This document shows, in pieces, positions 9,001 to 17,081 of a DNA stretch of 64,000 bases. Where the stretch lies: assembly GCF_020075495.1 (NCBI RefSeq), contig NZ_JABYQT010000010.1, positions 40,871-104,870 of the forward strand. Reading direction: 5' to 3'. This DNA is from Vreelandella aquamarina. GTDB lineage: Bacteria; Pseudomonadota; Gammaproteobacteria; Pseudomonadales; Halomonadaceae. Both the position numbers and the translations under genes were made by a program. How positions within the stretch are numbered: position 1 is the first letter of the stretch; every line of letters begins with the position of its first letter. Below the pieces are notes generated by a model that had not been told where the DNA came from, ran no database searches, and saw nothing but the letters and a program-made list of their open reading frames with translations.

Positions 9001-10983
9001 ATCGTGAAAACCCTCTGGCCCGCCCGCCAAAGCGCAGGGCAGCTTGGTTTCGGCCCCTTGCCCCGGGCGTTCGGCATGCTGTTCTGGGCCGACCGCTCGA
9101 GCGACGAGAAGGCTACGCGCAACCTGCGCGCCCGCTGCCTGTCGGCGGGTATTCTGTGTCGAATCATGGACAACGACGACTTGATTCACGCCTTGATACA
9201 GGAAGTGAAGCCACAGCTCGAGGCCTTCCTCAAGACGCACCAGCTTGGCGGCTCGCAAAGCCAGCTTGCCAGCGCCACCGAGTTTCTGGTGCGCCAGCTG
9301 GCCGAAGAGGGCGATAGCTTCCCGGTGACCCAGTACGCGGCCAACCTGGTGGAGAGCTTTTCCACTACCATGCAGCGCCAGGGGCATTACGGGCACTTTC
9401 AGGAGGCGCTGGCCGTGGTCATGGGCCAGCCCGGCGCGCGGTGGACCATCACCTCACACTGGCTTCAGGCGCATGCCAGGCAGGCAGGGCAGGAGGCGCT
9501 GCTGCACTACCTGCCGGAGGCCATCGCCATGCTCAACACCGCCGAGCGGCTCAAGACCACGGCGCATAGCGTCGAGCTTGCCTTTACCGTCGAGGGGCTC
9601 CTGGGCCAGCACGAGCGCCTTGACAAGCAGCAGCTCGCTTTACAGCTGGACGACTTCCAGGAGCGGCTACGCCATCATCAGCAAATTGCCGTGCGCGACT
9701 GGTCCGCGCTTCAGGAGCGGCGTCAGCGTATTCTCCAGGAGCAGCGCCAGCGTCTGAGACTCGAAGAGTACGCGCCCAGGCCGCTGAACTCCTTTGTGCG
9801 CAACAAGCTCATTACCCAGAGCTACCTGCCGATCATCGGCGACAACCTGGCCAAGCAGATGGGCACCGTGGGTGATACCCGGCGTACCGACAACAGCGGC
9901 CTTCTGATGATGATTTCGCCACCAGGCTACGGCAAGACCACCCTGATGGAGTATGTGGCCAACCGTCTCGGGCTGATCTTCATGAAGATCAACTGCCCAA
10001 GCCTTGGCCACGATGTGACATCGCTGGACCCGGACTCAGCCACGCACTCCACCGCCAGAGCGGAGCTGGTCAAGCTGAACCTGGCGTTTGAGATGGGCAA
10101 CAACGTCATGCTCTATCTCGATGACATTCAGCATACGCATCCGGAGTTCCTGCAGAAATTCATTTCGCTGTGTGACGGCAGCCGGCGTATCGACGGCATC
10201 TGGAACGGCCGTACCAAGACTTATGATATGCGTGGCAAACGGTTCTGCATTGCCATGGCGGGTAACCCGTATACCGAAAGCGGCGATGTCTTCAAGGTGC
10301 CGGACATGCTCGCCAACCGGGCGGATGTGTATAACCTGGGAGACGTGCTGAGCGGGATGGAGGATGTGTTCGCGCTCTCCTATATCGAGAACTCGATGAG
10401 CGCCAATACGGTGCTGGCGCCGTTGGCGACACGCGGACTGGACGACTTCTACCGTTTTGCCGACATGGCCGCCGGACGGGACGTGCCGAGCACCGATTTC
10501 GAGCACGACTACAGCGCCGCAGAGCGCGAAGAGATCGTTGCCGTGCTGAAGAACATGTTCAAGGTGCGCGAGGTGGTGCTGCGCGTCAACCAGCAGTACA
10601 TCGCCTCCAGCGCCCAGGCCGATGAGTACCGCACCGAACCGCCTTTCCGCCTGCAGGGCAGTTACCGGAACATGAACCGCCTGGCGGAAAAGATTTCGCC
10701 TATCCTCAGTGAAGAAGAGCTTGAGGACATCATCGACGACCACTATGTCGGCGAGGCGCAGCTGCTCACCCACGGAGCGGAAGAGAATCTGCTCAAGCTC
10801 AAGGAGCTGCGCGGTACGTTAAGCGATGAGGAAAAAGCGCGCTGGGAAGCGATCAAGCGCGAATTCAAGCGCCGTCAGCTCACGGGGGGCGATGAAGAAA
10901 CCGGCGCCCTGGTGGTACGCCAGCTCAGTCTGATCGCCGAAGGGGTTGGTCAGTGGGGCCGTGTAAGGCAGGATGAAACCTGA
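6049..10983 (+). CDS. Giant coiled-coil AAA ATPase, 'DNA repair ATPase' type
   Basis: A protein of about 1644 aa. I prefer ATG 6049, with AGGA 7 nt upstream, over ATG 6040 or the further upstream extension. Residues about 1-480 form a beta-rich globular region. Residues about 480-900 are coiled coil, rich in Glu, Gln and Arg. A C-terminal AAA domain has Walker A PPGYGKTTL near residue 1290 and Walker B NVMLYLDDIQ near 1353. Databases often label this family 'DNA repair ATPase', but I know of no repair activity shown for it. Placement behind NfeD-like and flotillin genes suggests instead an ATPase working at the membrane, perhaps in envelope stress. That function is inferred from context only. 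Confidence 0.75.
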   Translation: MSKDAVSQEHASVENIVRESTAFETIQRRLSTQGNELDVSVARLNEARADVFGSSSMALLGRARVRTENNAIARDMVRIGDQILFGFNVQLGLRKTLDASDIFALYHLKDDDDGLELAEASFTDSFLTDEQFARDFKELQQYYSHATLVQLVTLNNKLLIAFQIGEKLSDVRVFRWELTGQGEVSRYIDNRGERDLVFPDRFAFPWKPAGRDLQEQGRAPHLNILDTVFVDNLRGHITFKIENNTSSGEGIFTDPVESDSQSLDDATFEYADLGPVLLVRILPFNEKQWRYYLFNRAEQHVKRIDAMAGSVIELPENHGLIFPSGFYLNTGELTTYEVPEEDLRFKRMVRSPNGEDVLYVFYAPRTGHVVLYRYNLIRKQVDTPMVGHGAALLENGHLAIFYAEDEPTLVHPIQVWDTPFMSERFHAQDAVRNDTPLGRIGNPELVRGIAELNSIVQLSGEQQANERHFNAIIRRVDRTLNQFYWIGEPDFSAIHEALEQLKHTAELMLDEYEKVQAIRAQTAKALDEVEKQQTELLRELKPSSWKTPDVFVTYLKRLRDHRGRLMALRERRYLDEKRLETLVEALDKAETSLTRQTFTFLAQPEALEGYRETLAELKAQVGESHTRQALAECVAQYRELTSGLDMIQGLLSSMSGGDAVEQTRITENISSIYAAINQQRSEAEIRLREQGSAEAQAQFAAQIRLFEQSLANGVGALREPDDCDQLMTRMLDQLQELESQFGEFDEFLTTILEQRESAHESIEGRRQQLQDERQRRVATLTEASQRILANVARRTERFETLEELHSFFAADAMVAKVRSMVDELRSAGANLEADDIAGRLRASQDAALRSVRDRADIYESGGNVIRLGPRHRFSVNQQNLDLTLVPRNDHIMLHLTGTQYYEPLEDSRLTELQDYWSMSLPSESRTVYRAEYLAYLFMQELAAPGAPQVNVEDVEELQRHIASFASPRYREGYEKGIHDHDAALIVKTLWPARQSAGQLGFGPLPRAFGMLFWADRSSDEKATRNLRARCLSAGILCRIMDNDDLIHALIQEVKPQLEAFLKTHQLGGSQSQLASATEFLVRQLAEEGDSFPVTQYAANLVESFSTTMQRQGHYGHFQEALAVVMGQPGARWTITSHWLQAHARQAGQEALLHYLPEAIAMLNTAERLKTTAHSVELAFTVEGLLGQHERLDKQQLALQLDDFQERLRHHQQIAVRDWSALQERRQRILQEQRQRLRLEEYAPRPLNSFVRNKLITQSYLPIIGDNLAKQMGTVGDTRRTDNSGLLMMISPPGYGKTTLMEYVANRLGLIFMKINCPSLGHDVTSLDPDSATHSTARAELVKLNLAFEMGNNVMLYLDDIQHTHPEFLQKFISLCDGSRRIDGIWNGRTKTYDMRGKRFCIAMAGNPYTESGDVFKVPDMLANRADVYNLGDVLSGMEDVFALSYIENSMSANTVLAPLATRGLDDFYRFADMAAGRDVPSTDFEHDYSAAEREEIVAVLKNMFKVREVVLRVNQQYIASSAQADEYRTEPPFRLQGSYRNMNRLAEKISPILSEEELEDIIDDHYVGEAQLLTHGAEENLLKLKELRGTLSDEEKARWEAIKREFKRRQLTGGDEETGALVVRQLSLIAEGVGQWGRVRQDET

Positions 10984-10987
10984 CCTG

Positions 10988-11012
10988 ATCTCGCCGACCC
11001 CAGGCGGGAGAT
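10988..11012 (+). terminator. Weak hairpin after the AAA ATPase
   Basis: ATCTCGCC and GGCGGGAGAT can pair with a 2-nt bulge around a short loop, just after the ATPase stop codon. No T tract follows, so termination is uncertain. The rest of the gap to 11248 shows nothing clear. Confidence 0.3.
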
Positions 11013-11248
11013 AGCAACCGAAAAACGCTGTTTCAAGGAGTTCGATCATGAGATTCGGGCTTGCCGTGCCTAACTGCTGAAACAGGAACCGCGCCTGGAT
11101 AATACCAATAGCCTGCCCGAACGGTTATAGCGCCTGGCCCCGTGTTAATGCACCCATCTTGGCGGCATAACGAGCGCCAGCGAAGCATCCGCAGTGGCGG
11201 CCCGGTGTGACGTGGCGACAGCCGCCCGGGCCGCGGCGCTGAGTCATG

Positions 11249-11803
11249 CTACTCGATGGCAGAAAACGGGTTCTCGGCCATCAAAAACGCCCGCAGGTCG
11301 GGTTTTTGTGGGTGATCGTTCAGCCACTGGCGGATTTCCAGGGCTTTCTCGTAATCGCTGTCGCCAAACTTCTGGCGATAGAGGTGGGCGAAGGTATCGC
11401 TGGTTCGCTCTTCGCGAATGCGCTGCTGCCAGTGATCGGTGAGAATGGCATTCAGGTTGCCTGCCAGGCCCTCCGCCACCAGCATTTCCCACTCGCCTTT
11501 ATTGAGCCAGACACCGCCGACTCTGGCGCTATAGTCGATGCGATGGGCGTGGTCCTTGGTAATTCGGAACTTGCTCATGATACTGCCCGTCATGGGGCAG
11601 ATCATCGCGCCTATCGTATCTTCAGCATCGATGTTTTCGATATGGCCATCGTCAAATACATGTTCAGGGTGGCGCTCTTTCCAACTGATGTAATCTTCGA
11701 TCAATATCCAGTTACCACCGCAGTGATCACATGTATGGCTGCGAAAAAGTGCGTCGATAAAACTGGGTGTCAAATGGCCTTCTTGGCACGCCGTACATTT
11801 CAA
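11249..11803 (-). CDS. Zinc-ribbon (TFIIB-type) protein
   Basis: A 184-aa protein starting at TTG (11801-11803), with AAGGAG seven nucleotides upstream; the upstream in-frame ATG would add 17 residues with no comparable signal. It opens with a zinc ribbon, CTACQ then CDHCGGNW, i.e. two CxxC pairs about 21 residues apart. A second paired motif, ICPMTGSIMSKF...GVWLNKGEWEML, resembles the degenerate repeat of zf-TFIIB proteins (GGxWLdxgEle). The C-terminus has a charged helix with DSDYEKALEIRQWL. The function of the family is not established. The gene is alone on the minus strand. Confidence 0.75.
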   Translation of the reverse strand: MKCTACQEGHLTPSFIDALFRSHTCDHCGGNWILIEDYISWKERHPEHVFDDGHIENIDAEDTIGAMICPMTGSIMSKFRITKDHAHRIDYSARVGGVWLNKGEWEMLVAEGLAGNLNAILTDHWQQRIREERTSDTFAHLYRQKFGDSDYEKALEIRQWLNDHPQKPDLRAFLMAENPFSAIE

Positions 11804-11919
11804 TGAACTGCTCCTTATAACTTTAACGCTTCTAAAGATACTGAAAGCTGCCATGAAAGTTCATTAGGGGCAAGTTATCCTGAGAGGCAGATTACGACTC
11901 TTCCCTGCAGGTATACCTG

Positions 11920-12192
11920 GTGTCGGGCGCTACTCCCCAAAACCCGGTGCGGGTCGCAAATGCCTATCCGCCGGGTGTGATGCCCTCTGCCGACGCGTTT
12001 TTGGAAGAAGCGAACGTGTTGAGCGGAGTAAGCCTGATCGTCGAGAAGCCCAAGCGTAAGCGCGGCTTTGACAAGCTGCAGTTAGGCAAGCTGGTCGCGC
12101 TAGGTCAGGAGTTTGCCGCACTCGGTGGCGCCATACTTGACGCCGACCGACAACCTGCCTCGCCCAAGACGTTCAAGAACATTACGGGGTAG
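11920..12192 (+). CDS. Doubtful small ORF
   Basis: A 90-aa frame with a GTG start and no visible ribosome-binding site. It contains a basic stretch PKRKRGFDKLQLGKLVALGQ and no family I recognise. It may be a remnant of a longer gene or not coding at all. No competing gene covers this interval. Confidence 0.25.
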   Translation: MSGATPQNPVRVANAYPPGVMPSADAFLEEANVLSGVSLIVEKPKRKRGFDKLQLGKLVALGQEFAALGGAILDADRQPASPKTFKNITG

Positions 12193-12298
12193 TCCGTCAG
12201 CGCCGTGAGGCACTCGTTGACCGCCTTGGCTAACGCCAGTGCTATTTAACGTCTACACTTTTTTAGAAAGTAGATGTATACGGCGTCCCGCCTCCGCG

Positions 12299-12329
12299 CT
12301 GACCTGATGTCGTTATTAATAGCTATAAT
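12299..12329 (+). promoter_or_regulatory. Possible promoter of the ABC importer
   Basis: TATAAT at 12324-12329 lies in a markedly A+T-rich tract, with CTGACC about 19 bp upstream as a poor -35. A start near 12336 would give a leader of about 125 nt before the binding-protein gene. The -10 is good, but the spacing is long. Confidence 0.35.
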
Positions 12330-12460
12330 GAATAAAAACTATTTTTAATATTCTTTTTTGTATTTATGATGCGTTCATAGCTGCTACACCGCTAAACAAG
12401 AGTGGCAGAAGCTAACCGTCGAACCCGGCAGGCAGTGCTTGCCCATGAGGATACCTGCAG

Positions 12461-13252
12461 ATGACACGTACACGCCGAATCACATCTCGTCGATTGGCCC
12501 AGCTGGCCGCGGCCCTCACCCTGAGCGTGGCAAGTGGTCTTGCCACCGTTCAGGCGCAGGCGGATACGCTGCGAGTGGGCATGTCCGGCGGTTATTTCCC
12601 CTTTACCTTCGTCGAGCGCAACGAGCTTAAAGGGTTCGAAGTGGACGTTCTCAACGCGGTAGGCGAGATAACCGGCGATGACGTCGAGTTCGTGACCGCG
12701 AGCTTCTCGGGCCTTGCCGGCATGCTGGATTCCGGGCGCATCGATACCATTGCCAACCAGATCACCATCACCCCAGAGCGCCAGGCCAAGTATGTATTTA
12801 CCGCGCCCTACGTATATGACGGAGCACAGGTCGTGGTCCGCGCCGGTAATGACACCATCAATGGCGTGGAAGATCTTTCCGGCAAGACCGTGGCGGTAAA
12901 CCTGGGCTCCAACTACGAGCAGCTGCTGCGTGAGTTGCCCAATGCCGATGGGATCGATATTCGCACCTACGAATCCAACGTGGAGCAGGATGTGGCGCTC
13001 GGGCGTATCAATGCCTTTGTCATGGACCGGGTAAGCGCGACCCAGGTCATCAAGGAGCGCGGCCTGCCGCTGGCGCTTGCCGGCCAGCCGTTTACGGTCA
13101 TCGAAAACGCTCTGCCGTTTCGGGATGACGAGGCGGGCAATGCTCATCGCGACCGGGTGGATGAAGCGCTAGCCGAGCTTCGCGAGAACGGCAAGCTGCG
13201 CGAAATTTCCGAAAAATGGTTTGATACGGATATCACGCAACAGCCGGAATAA
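12461..13252 (+). CDS. Amino-acid ABC transporter substrate-binding protein
   Basis: A 263-aa periplasmic protein of the family-3 solute-binding group. It has a twin-arginine-looking but Sec-like signal peptide ending near VQAQA (about residue 34). The mature part opens DTLRVGMSGGYFPFTF and contains LKGFEVDVLNAV, IANQITITPERQAKY and LSGKTVAVNLGSNYEQLLR, a pattern close to cystine/polar amino-acid binders such as FliY/TcyJ. It would deliver ligand to the permease and ATPase encoded next. A strong hairpin just after the gene probably keeps this component in excess. The exact substrate cannot be read from sequence. Confidence 0.88.
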   Translation: MTRTRRITSRRLAQLAAALTLSVASGLATVQAQADTLRVGMSGGYFPFTFVERNELKGFEVDVLNAVGEITGDDVEFVTASFSGLAGMLDSGRIDTIANQITITPERQAKYVFTAPYVYDGAQVVVRAGNDTINGVEDLSGKTVAVNLGSNYEQLLRELPNADGIDIRTYESNVEQDVALGRINAFVMDRVSATQVIKERGLPLALAGQPFTVIENALPFRDDEAGNAHRDRVDEALAELRENGKLREISEKWFDTDITQQPE

Positions 13253-13286
13253 CCGCTACGCTGTCATCTGAAGCTATGTATTGAAC

Positions 13287-13311
13287 ACGGCCGTGGGTAG
13301 CCCACGGCCGT
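13287..13311 (+). terminator. Strong hairpin between binding-protein and permease genes
   Basis: Perfect 11-bp arms ACGGCCGTGGG (13287-13297) and CCCACGGCCGT (13301-13311) enclose TAG and are followed by TTGCTTAT. The T run is short, so this is probably a partial terminator or mRNA-stabilising structure that raises binding-protein output relative to the membrane components, as in many ABC operons. Confidence 0.65.
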
Positions 13312-13332
13312 TTGCTTATAAGCGATGCCGAC

Positions 13333-14001
13333 ATGCTAAACCTGGAATACATGTGGGGGCTGTTACCGGTCCTGCTGAGCTATCTACCGCTGACGCTACA
13401 GATGGCGACTATTGCCATGCTGTTTGCACTGGTGTTTGCCTGCCTGCTGGCGGTGGTCCGTGTGACCCGCGTGCCGCTTTTGAACGGTTTGGCGCTACTG
13501 TTTATCTCGTTTTTTCGCGGCACGCCGCTGCTCGTCCAGCTGTTCCTGTTCTATTACGGCCTGCCGCAGCTGGTCGAAGCGTTGGTGTCGATCAACGGTG
13601 TCACGGCGGCGGTGCTTGGCCTGACGCTGCATTTCTCGGCATACATGGCCGAATCCATTCGCGCAGCCATCGTGGGGATCGACCGCAGCCAGACCGAGGC
13701 GGCGCTCTCCATCGGCATGACCCAGCCGCAGCTGATGCGGCGCATCATTCTGCCCCAGGCGACGCGTGTGGCTACTCCCACGCTGATGAACTACTTCATC
13801 GACATGATCAAGGCGACGTCGCTGGCCTTTACGCTGGGCGTCACCGAGCTGATGGGGGCGACGCAAAAAGAGGCTTCCAGCAGCTTTCTGTATCTGGAAG
13901 CCTTCCTGCTGGTCGCAATCATCTACTGGGTCGTGGTGGAGTTGCTCTCCTGGGGGCAGCGGCGCCTGGAAACCTATCTCAACAGGGCGTACCAGCGATG
14001 A
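13333..14001 (+). CDS. Amino-acid ABC transporter permease
   Basis: A 222-aa polar amino-acid permease (HisM/GlnP type). ATG 13333 (MLNLEYMWGLLPVLL) is preferred; a TTG seven codons upstream is possible. The protein has about five membrane segments. The EAA loop that docks to the ATPase is visible around residues 112-135 (RSQTEAALSIGMTQPQLMRRIILPQA). Its stop overlaps the next start in ATGA, so the two are translationally coupled. With its neighbours it forms a three-gene importer. Confidence 0.92.
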   Translation: MLNLEYMWGLLPVLLSYLPLTLQMATIAMLFALVFACLLAVVRVTRVPLLNGLALLFISFFRGTPLLVQLFLFYYGLPQLVEALVSINGVTAAVLGLTLHFSAYMAESIRAAIVGIDRSQTEAALSIGMTQPQLMRRIILPQATRVATPTLMNYFIDMIKATSLAFTLGVTELMGATQKEASSSFLYLEAFLLVAIIYWVVVELLSWGQRRLETYLNRAYQR

Positions 14002-14753
14002 TTACTCTTGAGGCAGTGACCAAGCGCTTTGGCAAGCAGAACGTATTTGCCGACATCGACCTGACGCTTGCGCGGGGCGAGATCATCGTCATCATCGGCC
14101 CCTCGGGCACGGGAAAATCCACCCTGCTGCGCTGTATCAATTTTCTGGAGCGGCCGGATTCAGGGCGCATTACCGTAGGGGGCGTGCAGGTGGACGCCCA
14201 GCGCGCCAGCCGGGCGGATATCCTGAAGCTGCGCCGGCGTACGGCGTTCGTGTTTCAGAACTACGGCCTGTTTGCCAACAAGACGGCCCTTGAGAATATC
14301 AGCGAAGGCATGATCGTGGTCGACAAGATACCCCGGCAGCAGGCCCATGCCCGCGCCCGGGAGATTCTCGAGCGTATCGGCCTGGCCGATAAACACGATG
14401 CCTATCCGGCCGCGCTTTCCGGCGGTCAGCAGCAGCGTATCGGCATCGGGCGCGCCATGGCGGCCAACGCCGATGTAATTTTGTTTGACGAGCCGACGTC
14501 ATCACTGGACCCGCAGTGGGTAGGGGAGGTGCTGAGCCTGATGAAACAGCTCGCCTCCGAGCAGCAGACCATGATCATCGTCACCCACGAAATGCAGTTT
14601 GCCCGCGACGTGGCAGACCGGGTGGTATTCATGGACGAAGGGCAGATCATCGAGCAGGCCCCGCCACAGGAGTTGTTCACCGCGCCCAAGGACCCGCGCA
14701 CGCAGCGCTTTCTGCGCAAGATACTCGCGCCCACCGGCCAGCCGCTGCCCTGA
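13998..14753 (+). CDS. Amino-acid ABC transporter ATP-binding protein
   Basis: A 251-aa ABC ATPase, starting at the ATG that overlaps the permease stop. It has Walker A GPSGTGKSTLLR (about residues 34-45), a Q-loop in FVFQNYGLF, signature LSGGQQQR, Walker B VILFDEPTSSLD and switch histidine IIVTHEMQFA. This is the GlnQ/HisP group. The frame stays open far upstream, but that extension only runs through the permease gene in another frame. Confidence 0.93.
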   Translation: MITLEAVTKRFGKQNVFADIDLTLARGEIIVIIGPSGTGKSTLLRCINFLERPDSGRITVGGVQVDAQRASRADILKLRRRTAFVFQNYGLFANKTALENISEGMIVVDKIPRQQAHARAREILERIGLADKHDAYPAALSGGQQQRIGIGRAMAANADVILFDEPTSSLDPQWVGEVLSLMKQLASEQQTMIIVTHEMQFARDVADRVVFMDEGQIIEQAPPQELFTAPKDPRTQRFLRKILAPTGQPLP

Positions 14754-14950
14754 ACGGCGTGATACCCGCTAGCCTGGCGGCTTTACGCGTGATAGACTAC
14801 GCCATCCTCTCAGACAAGACCCGTGGGCGGGCAGTCACATCAACTGCCGGTCACACACTTTGAATGAGCTTGAAAGCTCTTCAAATCAATTGGTTGTTAC
14901 GGAAATGTCGTGATTGGGCGAGCGCCCTCCGACAAACACAAAGTTAATCC

Positions 14951-14970
14951 GTTGCCGAATCAGCGGCAAC
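14951..14970 (+). promoter_or_regulatory. Leader hairpin before rpsT
   Basis: GTTGCCG (14951-14957) and CGGCAAC (14964-14970) form a perfect 7-bp stem with a 6-nt loop, 23 nt before the rpsT start and followed by CTTTATTCTCC. S20 is known to repress its own translation in E. coli. This hairpin is a candidate for such control here, which is inference. Confidence 0.45.
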
Positions 14971-14993
14971 CTTTATTCTCCAAGGAGATACCA

Positions 14994-15260
14994 GTGGCGA
15001 ACAGCAAGCAAGCTCGCAAGCGCGCCCGCCAGGCCGAGAACCGTCGCGTCCTGAAAGCCAGCCAGCGCAGCATGGTCCGCACCTACATCAAGCGTGTGAT
15101 CAAGGCCATCAACACCGGCGACCATGGCAAGGCAATGGAAGAGTTCAAGGTGATGCAGCCGGTCGTTGACCGTATTGCTGACAAGGACGTGCTTTCCAAG
15201 AAGAAAGCGGCGCGCCTGAAAAGCCGTTTGAACAAGCGTATCAAGGCACTGGCGGCGTAA
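14994..15260 (+). CDS. rpsT: 30S ribosomal protein S20
   Basis: An 88-aa ribosomal protein that binds 16S rRNA. The start is GTG (VANSKQARKRARQAE), preceded by CAAGGAG; the open frame upstream is not part of the protein. It is very rich in Lys and Arg and ends KSRLNKRIKALAA, as usual. Non-ATG starts are typical of rpsT and are linked to its translational autoregulation in E. coli. It is followed by a strong intrinsic terminator and then murJ, as in many gammaproteobacteria. Confidence 0.97.
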   Translation: MANSKQARKRARQAENRRVLKASQRSMVRTYIKRVIKAINTGDHGKAMEEFKVMQPVVDRIADKDVLSKKKAARLKSRLNKRIKALAA

Positions 15261-15279
15261 GCCGGCAGGCGCCATAAAA

Positions 15280-15302
15280 AACCGGCTGCGGCCGGTTTTT
15301 TT
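15280..15302 (+). terminator. Intrinsic terminator of rpsT
   Basis: The stem AACCGGC/GCCGGTT (15280-15286 and 15291-15297) with loop TGCG continues into a run of T to 15302. It lies 20 nt after the rpsT stop. Confidence 0.92.
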
Positions 15303-15366
15303 GTGTCTGATGGTTTTTCCTGGCGATGGTAAGCGGGCAACCTGCCCGCGTGAACGGATAAAAGCG

Positions 15367-16956
15367 ATGACCCAAAGCACGCCTGCAGGCGACCCCTCAT
15401 CTGCCGCCAACGTGGCGCCGGCGCACGGGCTCATGCGCTCGGGGCTGGTGGTCAGTGTCATGACCATGCTGTCGCGGGTAATGGGGCTGGTGCGTGACGT
15501 GGTGGTGGCGACGCTGCTGGGCGCCAGCGACGGGGCGGATGCCTTTTTCGTGGCGTTCAAGATCCCCAATTTCCTGCGTCGCCTGTTTGCCGAAGGGGCG
15601 TTCAATCAGGCCTTCGTGCCGGTACTTTCCGAGTACTCGACCCAGCGCACCAAGCAGGAGATTCGCGAGCTGTTGAACGCGGTGGCGGGAAGTCTGACAG
15701 CACTGCTTGCGCTGATCACGGCGCTGGCGATGCTGTGCGCGCCGTGGCTTATCTGGGTGTTTGCGCCGGGGTTTGGCAGTGACCCGGGCAAGCTCGCCAT
15801 GACCGCCGATATGCTGCGCCTGACGTTTCCATATCTGCTGTTGATTTCGCTCACGGCGTTTTCCGGCAGCGTGCTGAACACCTGGAACCGCTTTGCCGTG
15901 CCCGCCTTCACGCCGGTACTGCTGAATCTTTCGCTGATCGGCGCGGCGCTGTTTCTGACGCCACTGATGGACGAGCCTGCCATGGCGCTCGCCTGGGGGG
16001 TGCTGATCGCCGGCGCCGCCCAGTTGATCTTCCAGGTGCCGTTTCTGGTGCGCCTGGGGCTCTTGCCCACGCCCTGGCCCAATTTTGCCCATGAAGGCGT
16101 CAAGCGTATCCTGAAGCTGATGGCGCCGGCGCTGTTTGGCGTATCGGTATCCCAGATCAACCTGCTGCTGGATACCGTGCTGGCATCCTTGCTCGCCGCC
16201 GGCAGTGTCTCCTGGCTCTACTATTCCGATCGCCTGGTGGAGCTTCCGCTGGGCGTATTTGGCGTGGCGATCGCCACGGTGATTCTGCCAGCACTTTCCA
16301 AGCGTCATGCCGCGCAGTCCAGGACGCATTTTGCCGCCATGCTCGACTGGGCGCTGCGCGTGGTACTGCTGCTGGGCTTGCCCGCCGCCCTGGCGCTGGC
16401 GGTACTGGCCGAACCGTTACTGATTACCCTGTTCCACTATGGGGCAATGACCGACACCGATATCCAGATGGCCGCCATGAGCCTGCGCGCCTATGCGTTT
16501 GGCCTGGTGGCGTTCATGCTGATCAAGGTGCTGGCGCCGGGCTTCTTCGCTCGTCAGGACACCAAGACACCGGTCAAGGTAGGGATTGTCGCCATGGTCG
16601 CCAACATGGTGTTCAATCTTGTCCTGATCTGGCCGCTGGCTCACGCGGGGCTTGCGCTGGCAACGGCGCTGTCGGCATTTCTTAACGCCGGGCTTCTAGG
16701 CTATCTGCTGCACAAGCAGGGCGTGCTGGTCTTTCAACCCGGCTGGGGGCGCTATGCAGTGCAGCTTGGCGGAGGCAGCATCCTGATGACCGTGGCGCTC
16801 TATGTCGTCTCGCCGCCATGGCAGGTGTGGCTGGACTTCAGTCTGTGGCAGCGCGTGGGCTGGGTGGCCATGCTGGTCGGCCTGGGGGGCTCGCTCTACT
16901 TTATCTGGCTGGCAGCGCTTGGCTTGCGGCTGCGCCATTTCAAGATGCAGAGTTGA
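15367..16956 (+). CDS. murJ: Lipid II flippase MurJ
   Basis: A 529-aa MOP-family integral membrane protein that moves lipid II across the inner membrane for peptidoglycan synthesis. The start ATG (MTQSTPAGDP) gives a soluble N-terminus of about 25 residues before LMRSGLVVSVMTMLSRVMGL. Family motifs DAFFVAFKIPNFLRRLFAEG and AFNQAFVPVLSEY are present, and there are about 14 hydrophobic segments. It has the usual length and sits in the conserved rpsT-murJ-ribF-ileS order. Confidence 0.96.
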   Translation: MTQSTPAGDPSSAANVAPAHGLMRSGLVVSVMTMLSRVMGLVRDVVVATLLGASDGADAFFVAFKIPNFLRRLFAEGAFNQAFVPVLSEYSTQRTKQEIRELLNAVAGSLTALLALITALAMLCAPWLIWVFAPGFGSDPGKLAMTADMLRLTFPYLLLISLTAFSGSVLNTWNRFAVPAFTPVLLNLSLIGAALFLTPLMDEPAMALAWGVLIAGAAQLIFQVPFLVRLGLLPTPWPNFAHEGVKRILKLMAPALFGVSVSQINLLLDTVLASLLAAGSVSWLYYSDRLVELPLGVFGVAIATVILPALSKRHAAQSRTHFAAMLDWALRVVLLLGLPAALALAVLAEPLLITLFHYGAMTDTDIQMAAMSLRAYAFGLVAFMLIKVLAPGFFARQDTKTPVKVGIVAMVANMVFNLVLIWPLAHAGLALATALSAFLNAGLLGYLLHKQGVLVFQPGWGRYAVQLGGGSILMTVALYVVSPPWQVWLDFSLWQRVGWVAMLVGLGGSLYFIWLAALGLRLRHFKMQS

Positions 16957-17006
16957 ATCTTGCGGTTGATGCAGAGAGAGTTGGACATTTAGTGCGGCGG
17001 GTTCGC

Positions 17007-17012
17007 TATAAT
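17007..17012 (+). promoter_or_regulatory. TATAAT -10 box before ribF
   Basis: A perfect TATAAT preceded by GTTCGC lies about 70 nt upstream of ribF. The best -35 candidate, TTGGAC at 16981-16986, is 20 bp away, longer than ideal. This is probably a promoter for the ribF-ileS-lspA-fkpB-ispH group. Confidence 0.55.
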
Positions 17013-17081
17013 CAGGGGTTTTTACGCTTCGCCAACGCCTGAAGAGGCGGGAAAGGGGCAAACTACAACGGCTGAGGTGCC

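Noticed and set aside
7918..9396. Open frame antisense to the AAA ATPase
   Set aside because: The plus-strand gene is continuous and has domain evidence; the antisense frame has none.
13281..13997. Possible N-terminal extension of the ABC ATPase
   Set aside because: This part overlaps the permease gene in another frame, and the ATGA junction gives a normal ATPase start.
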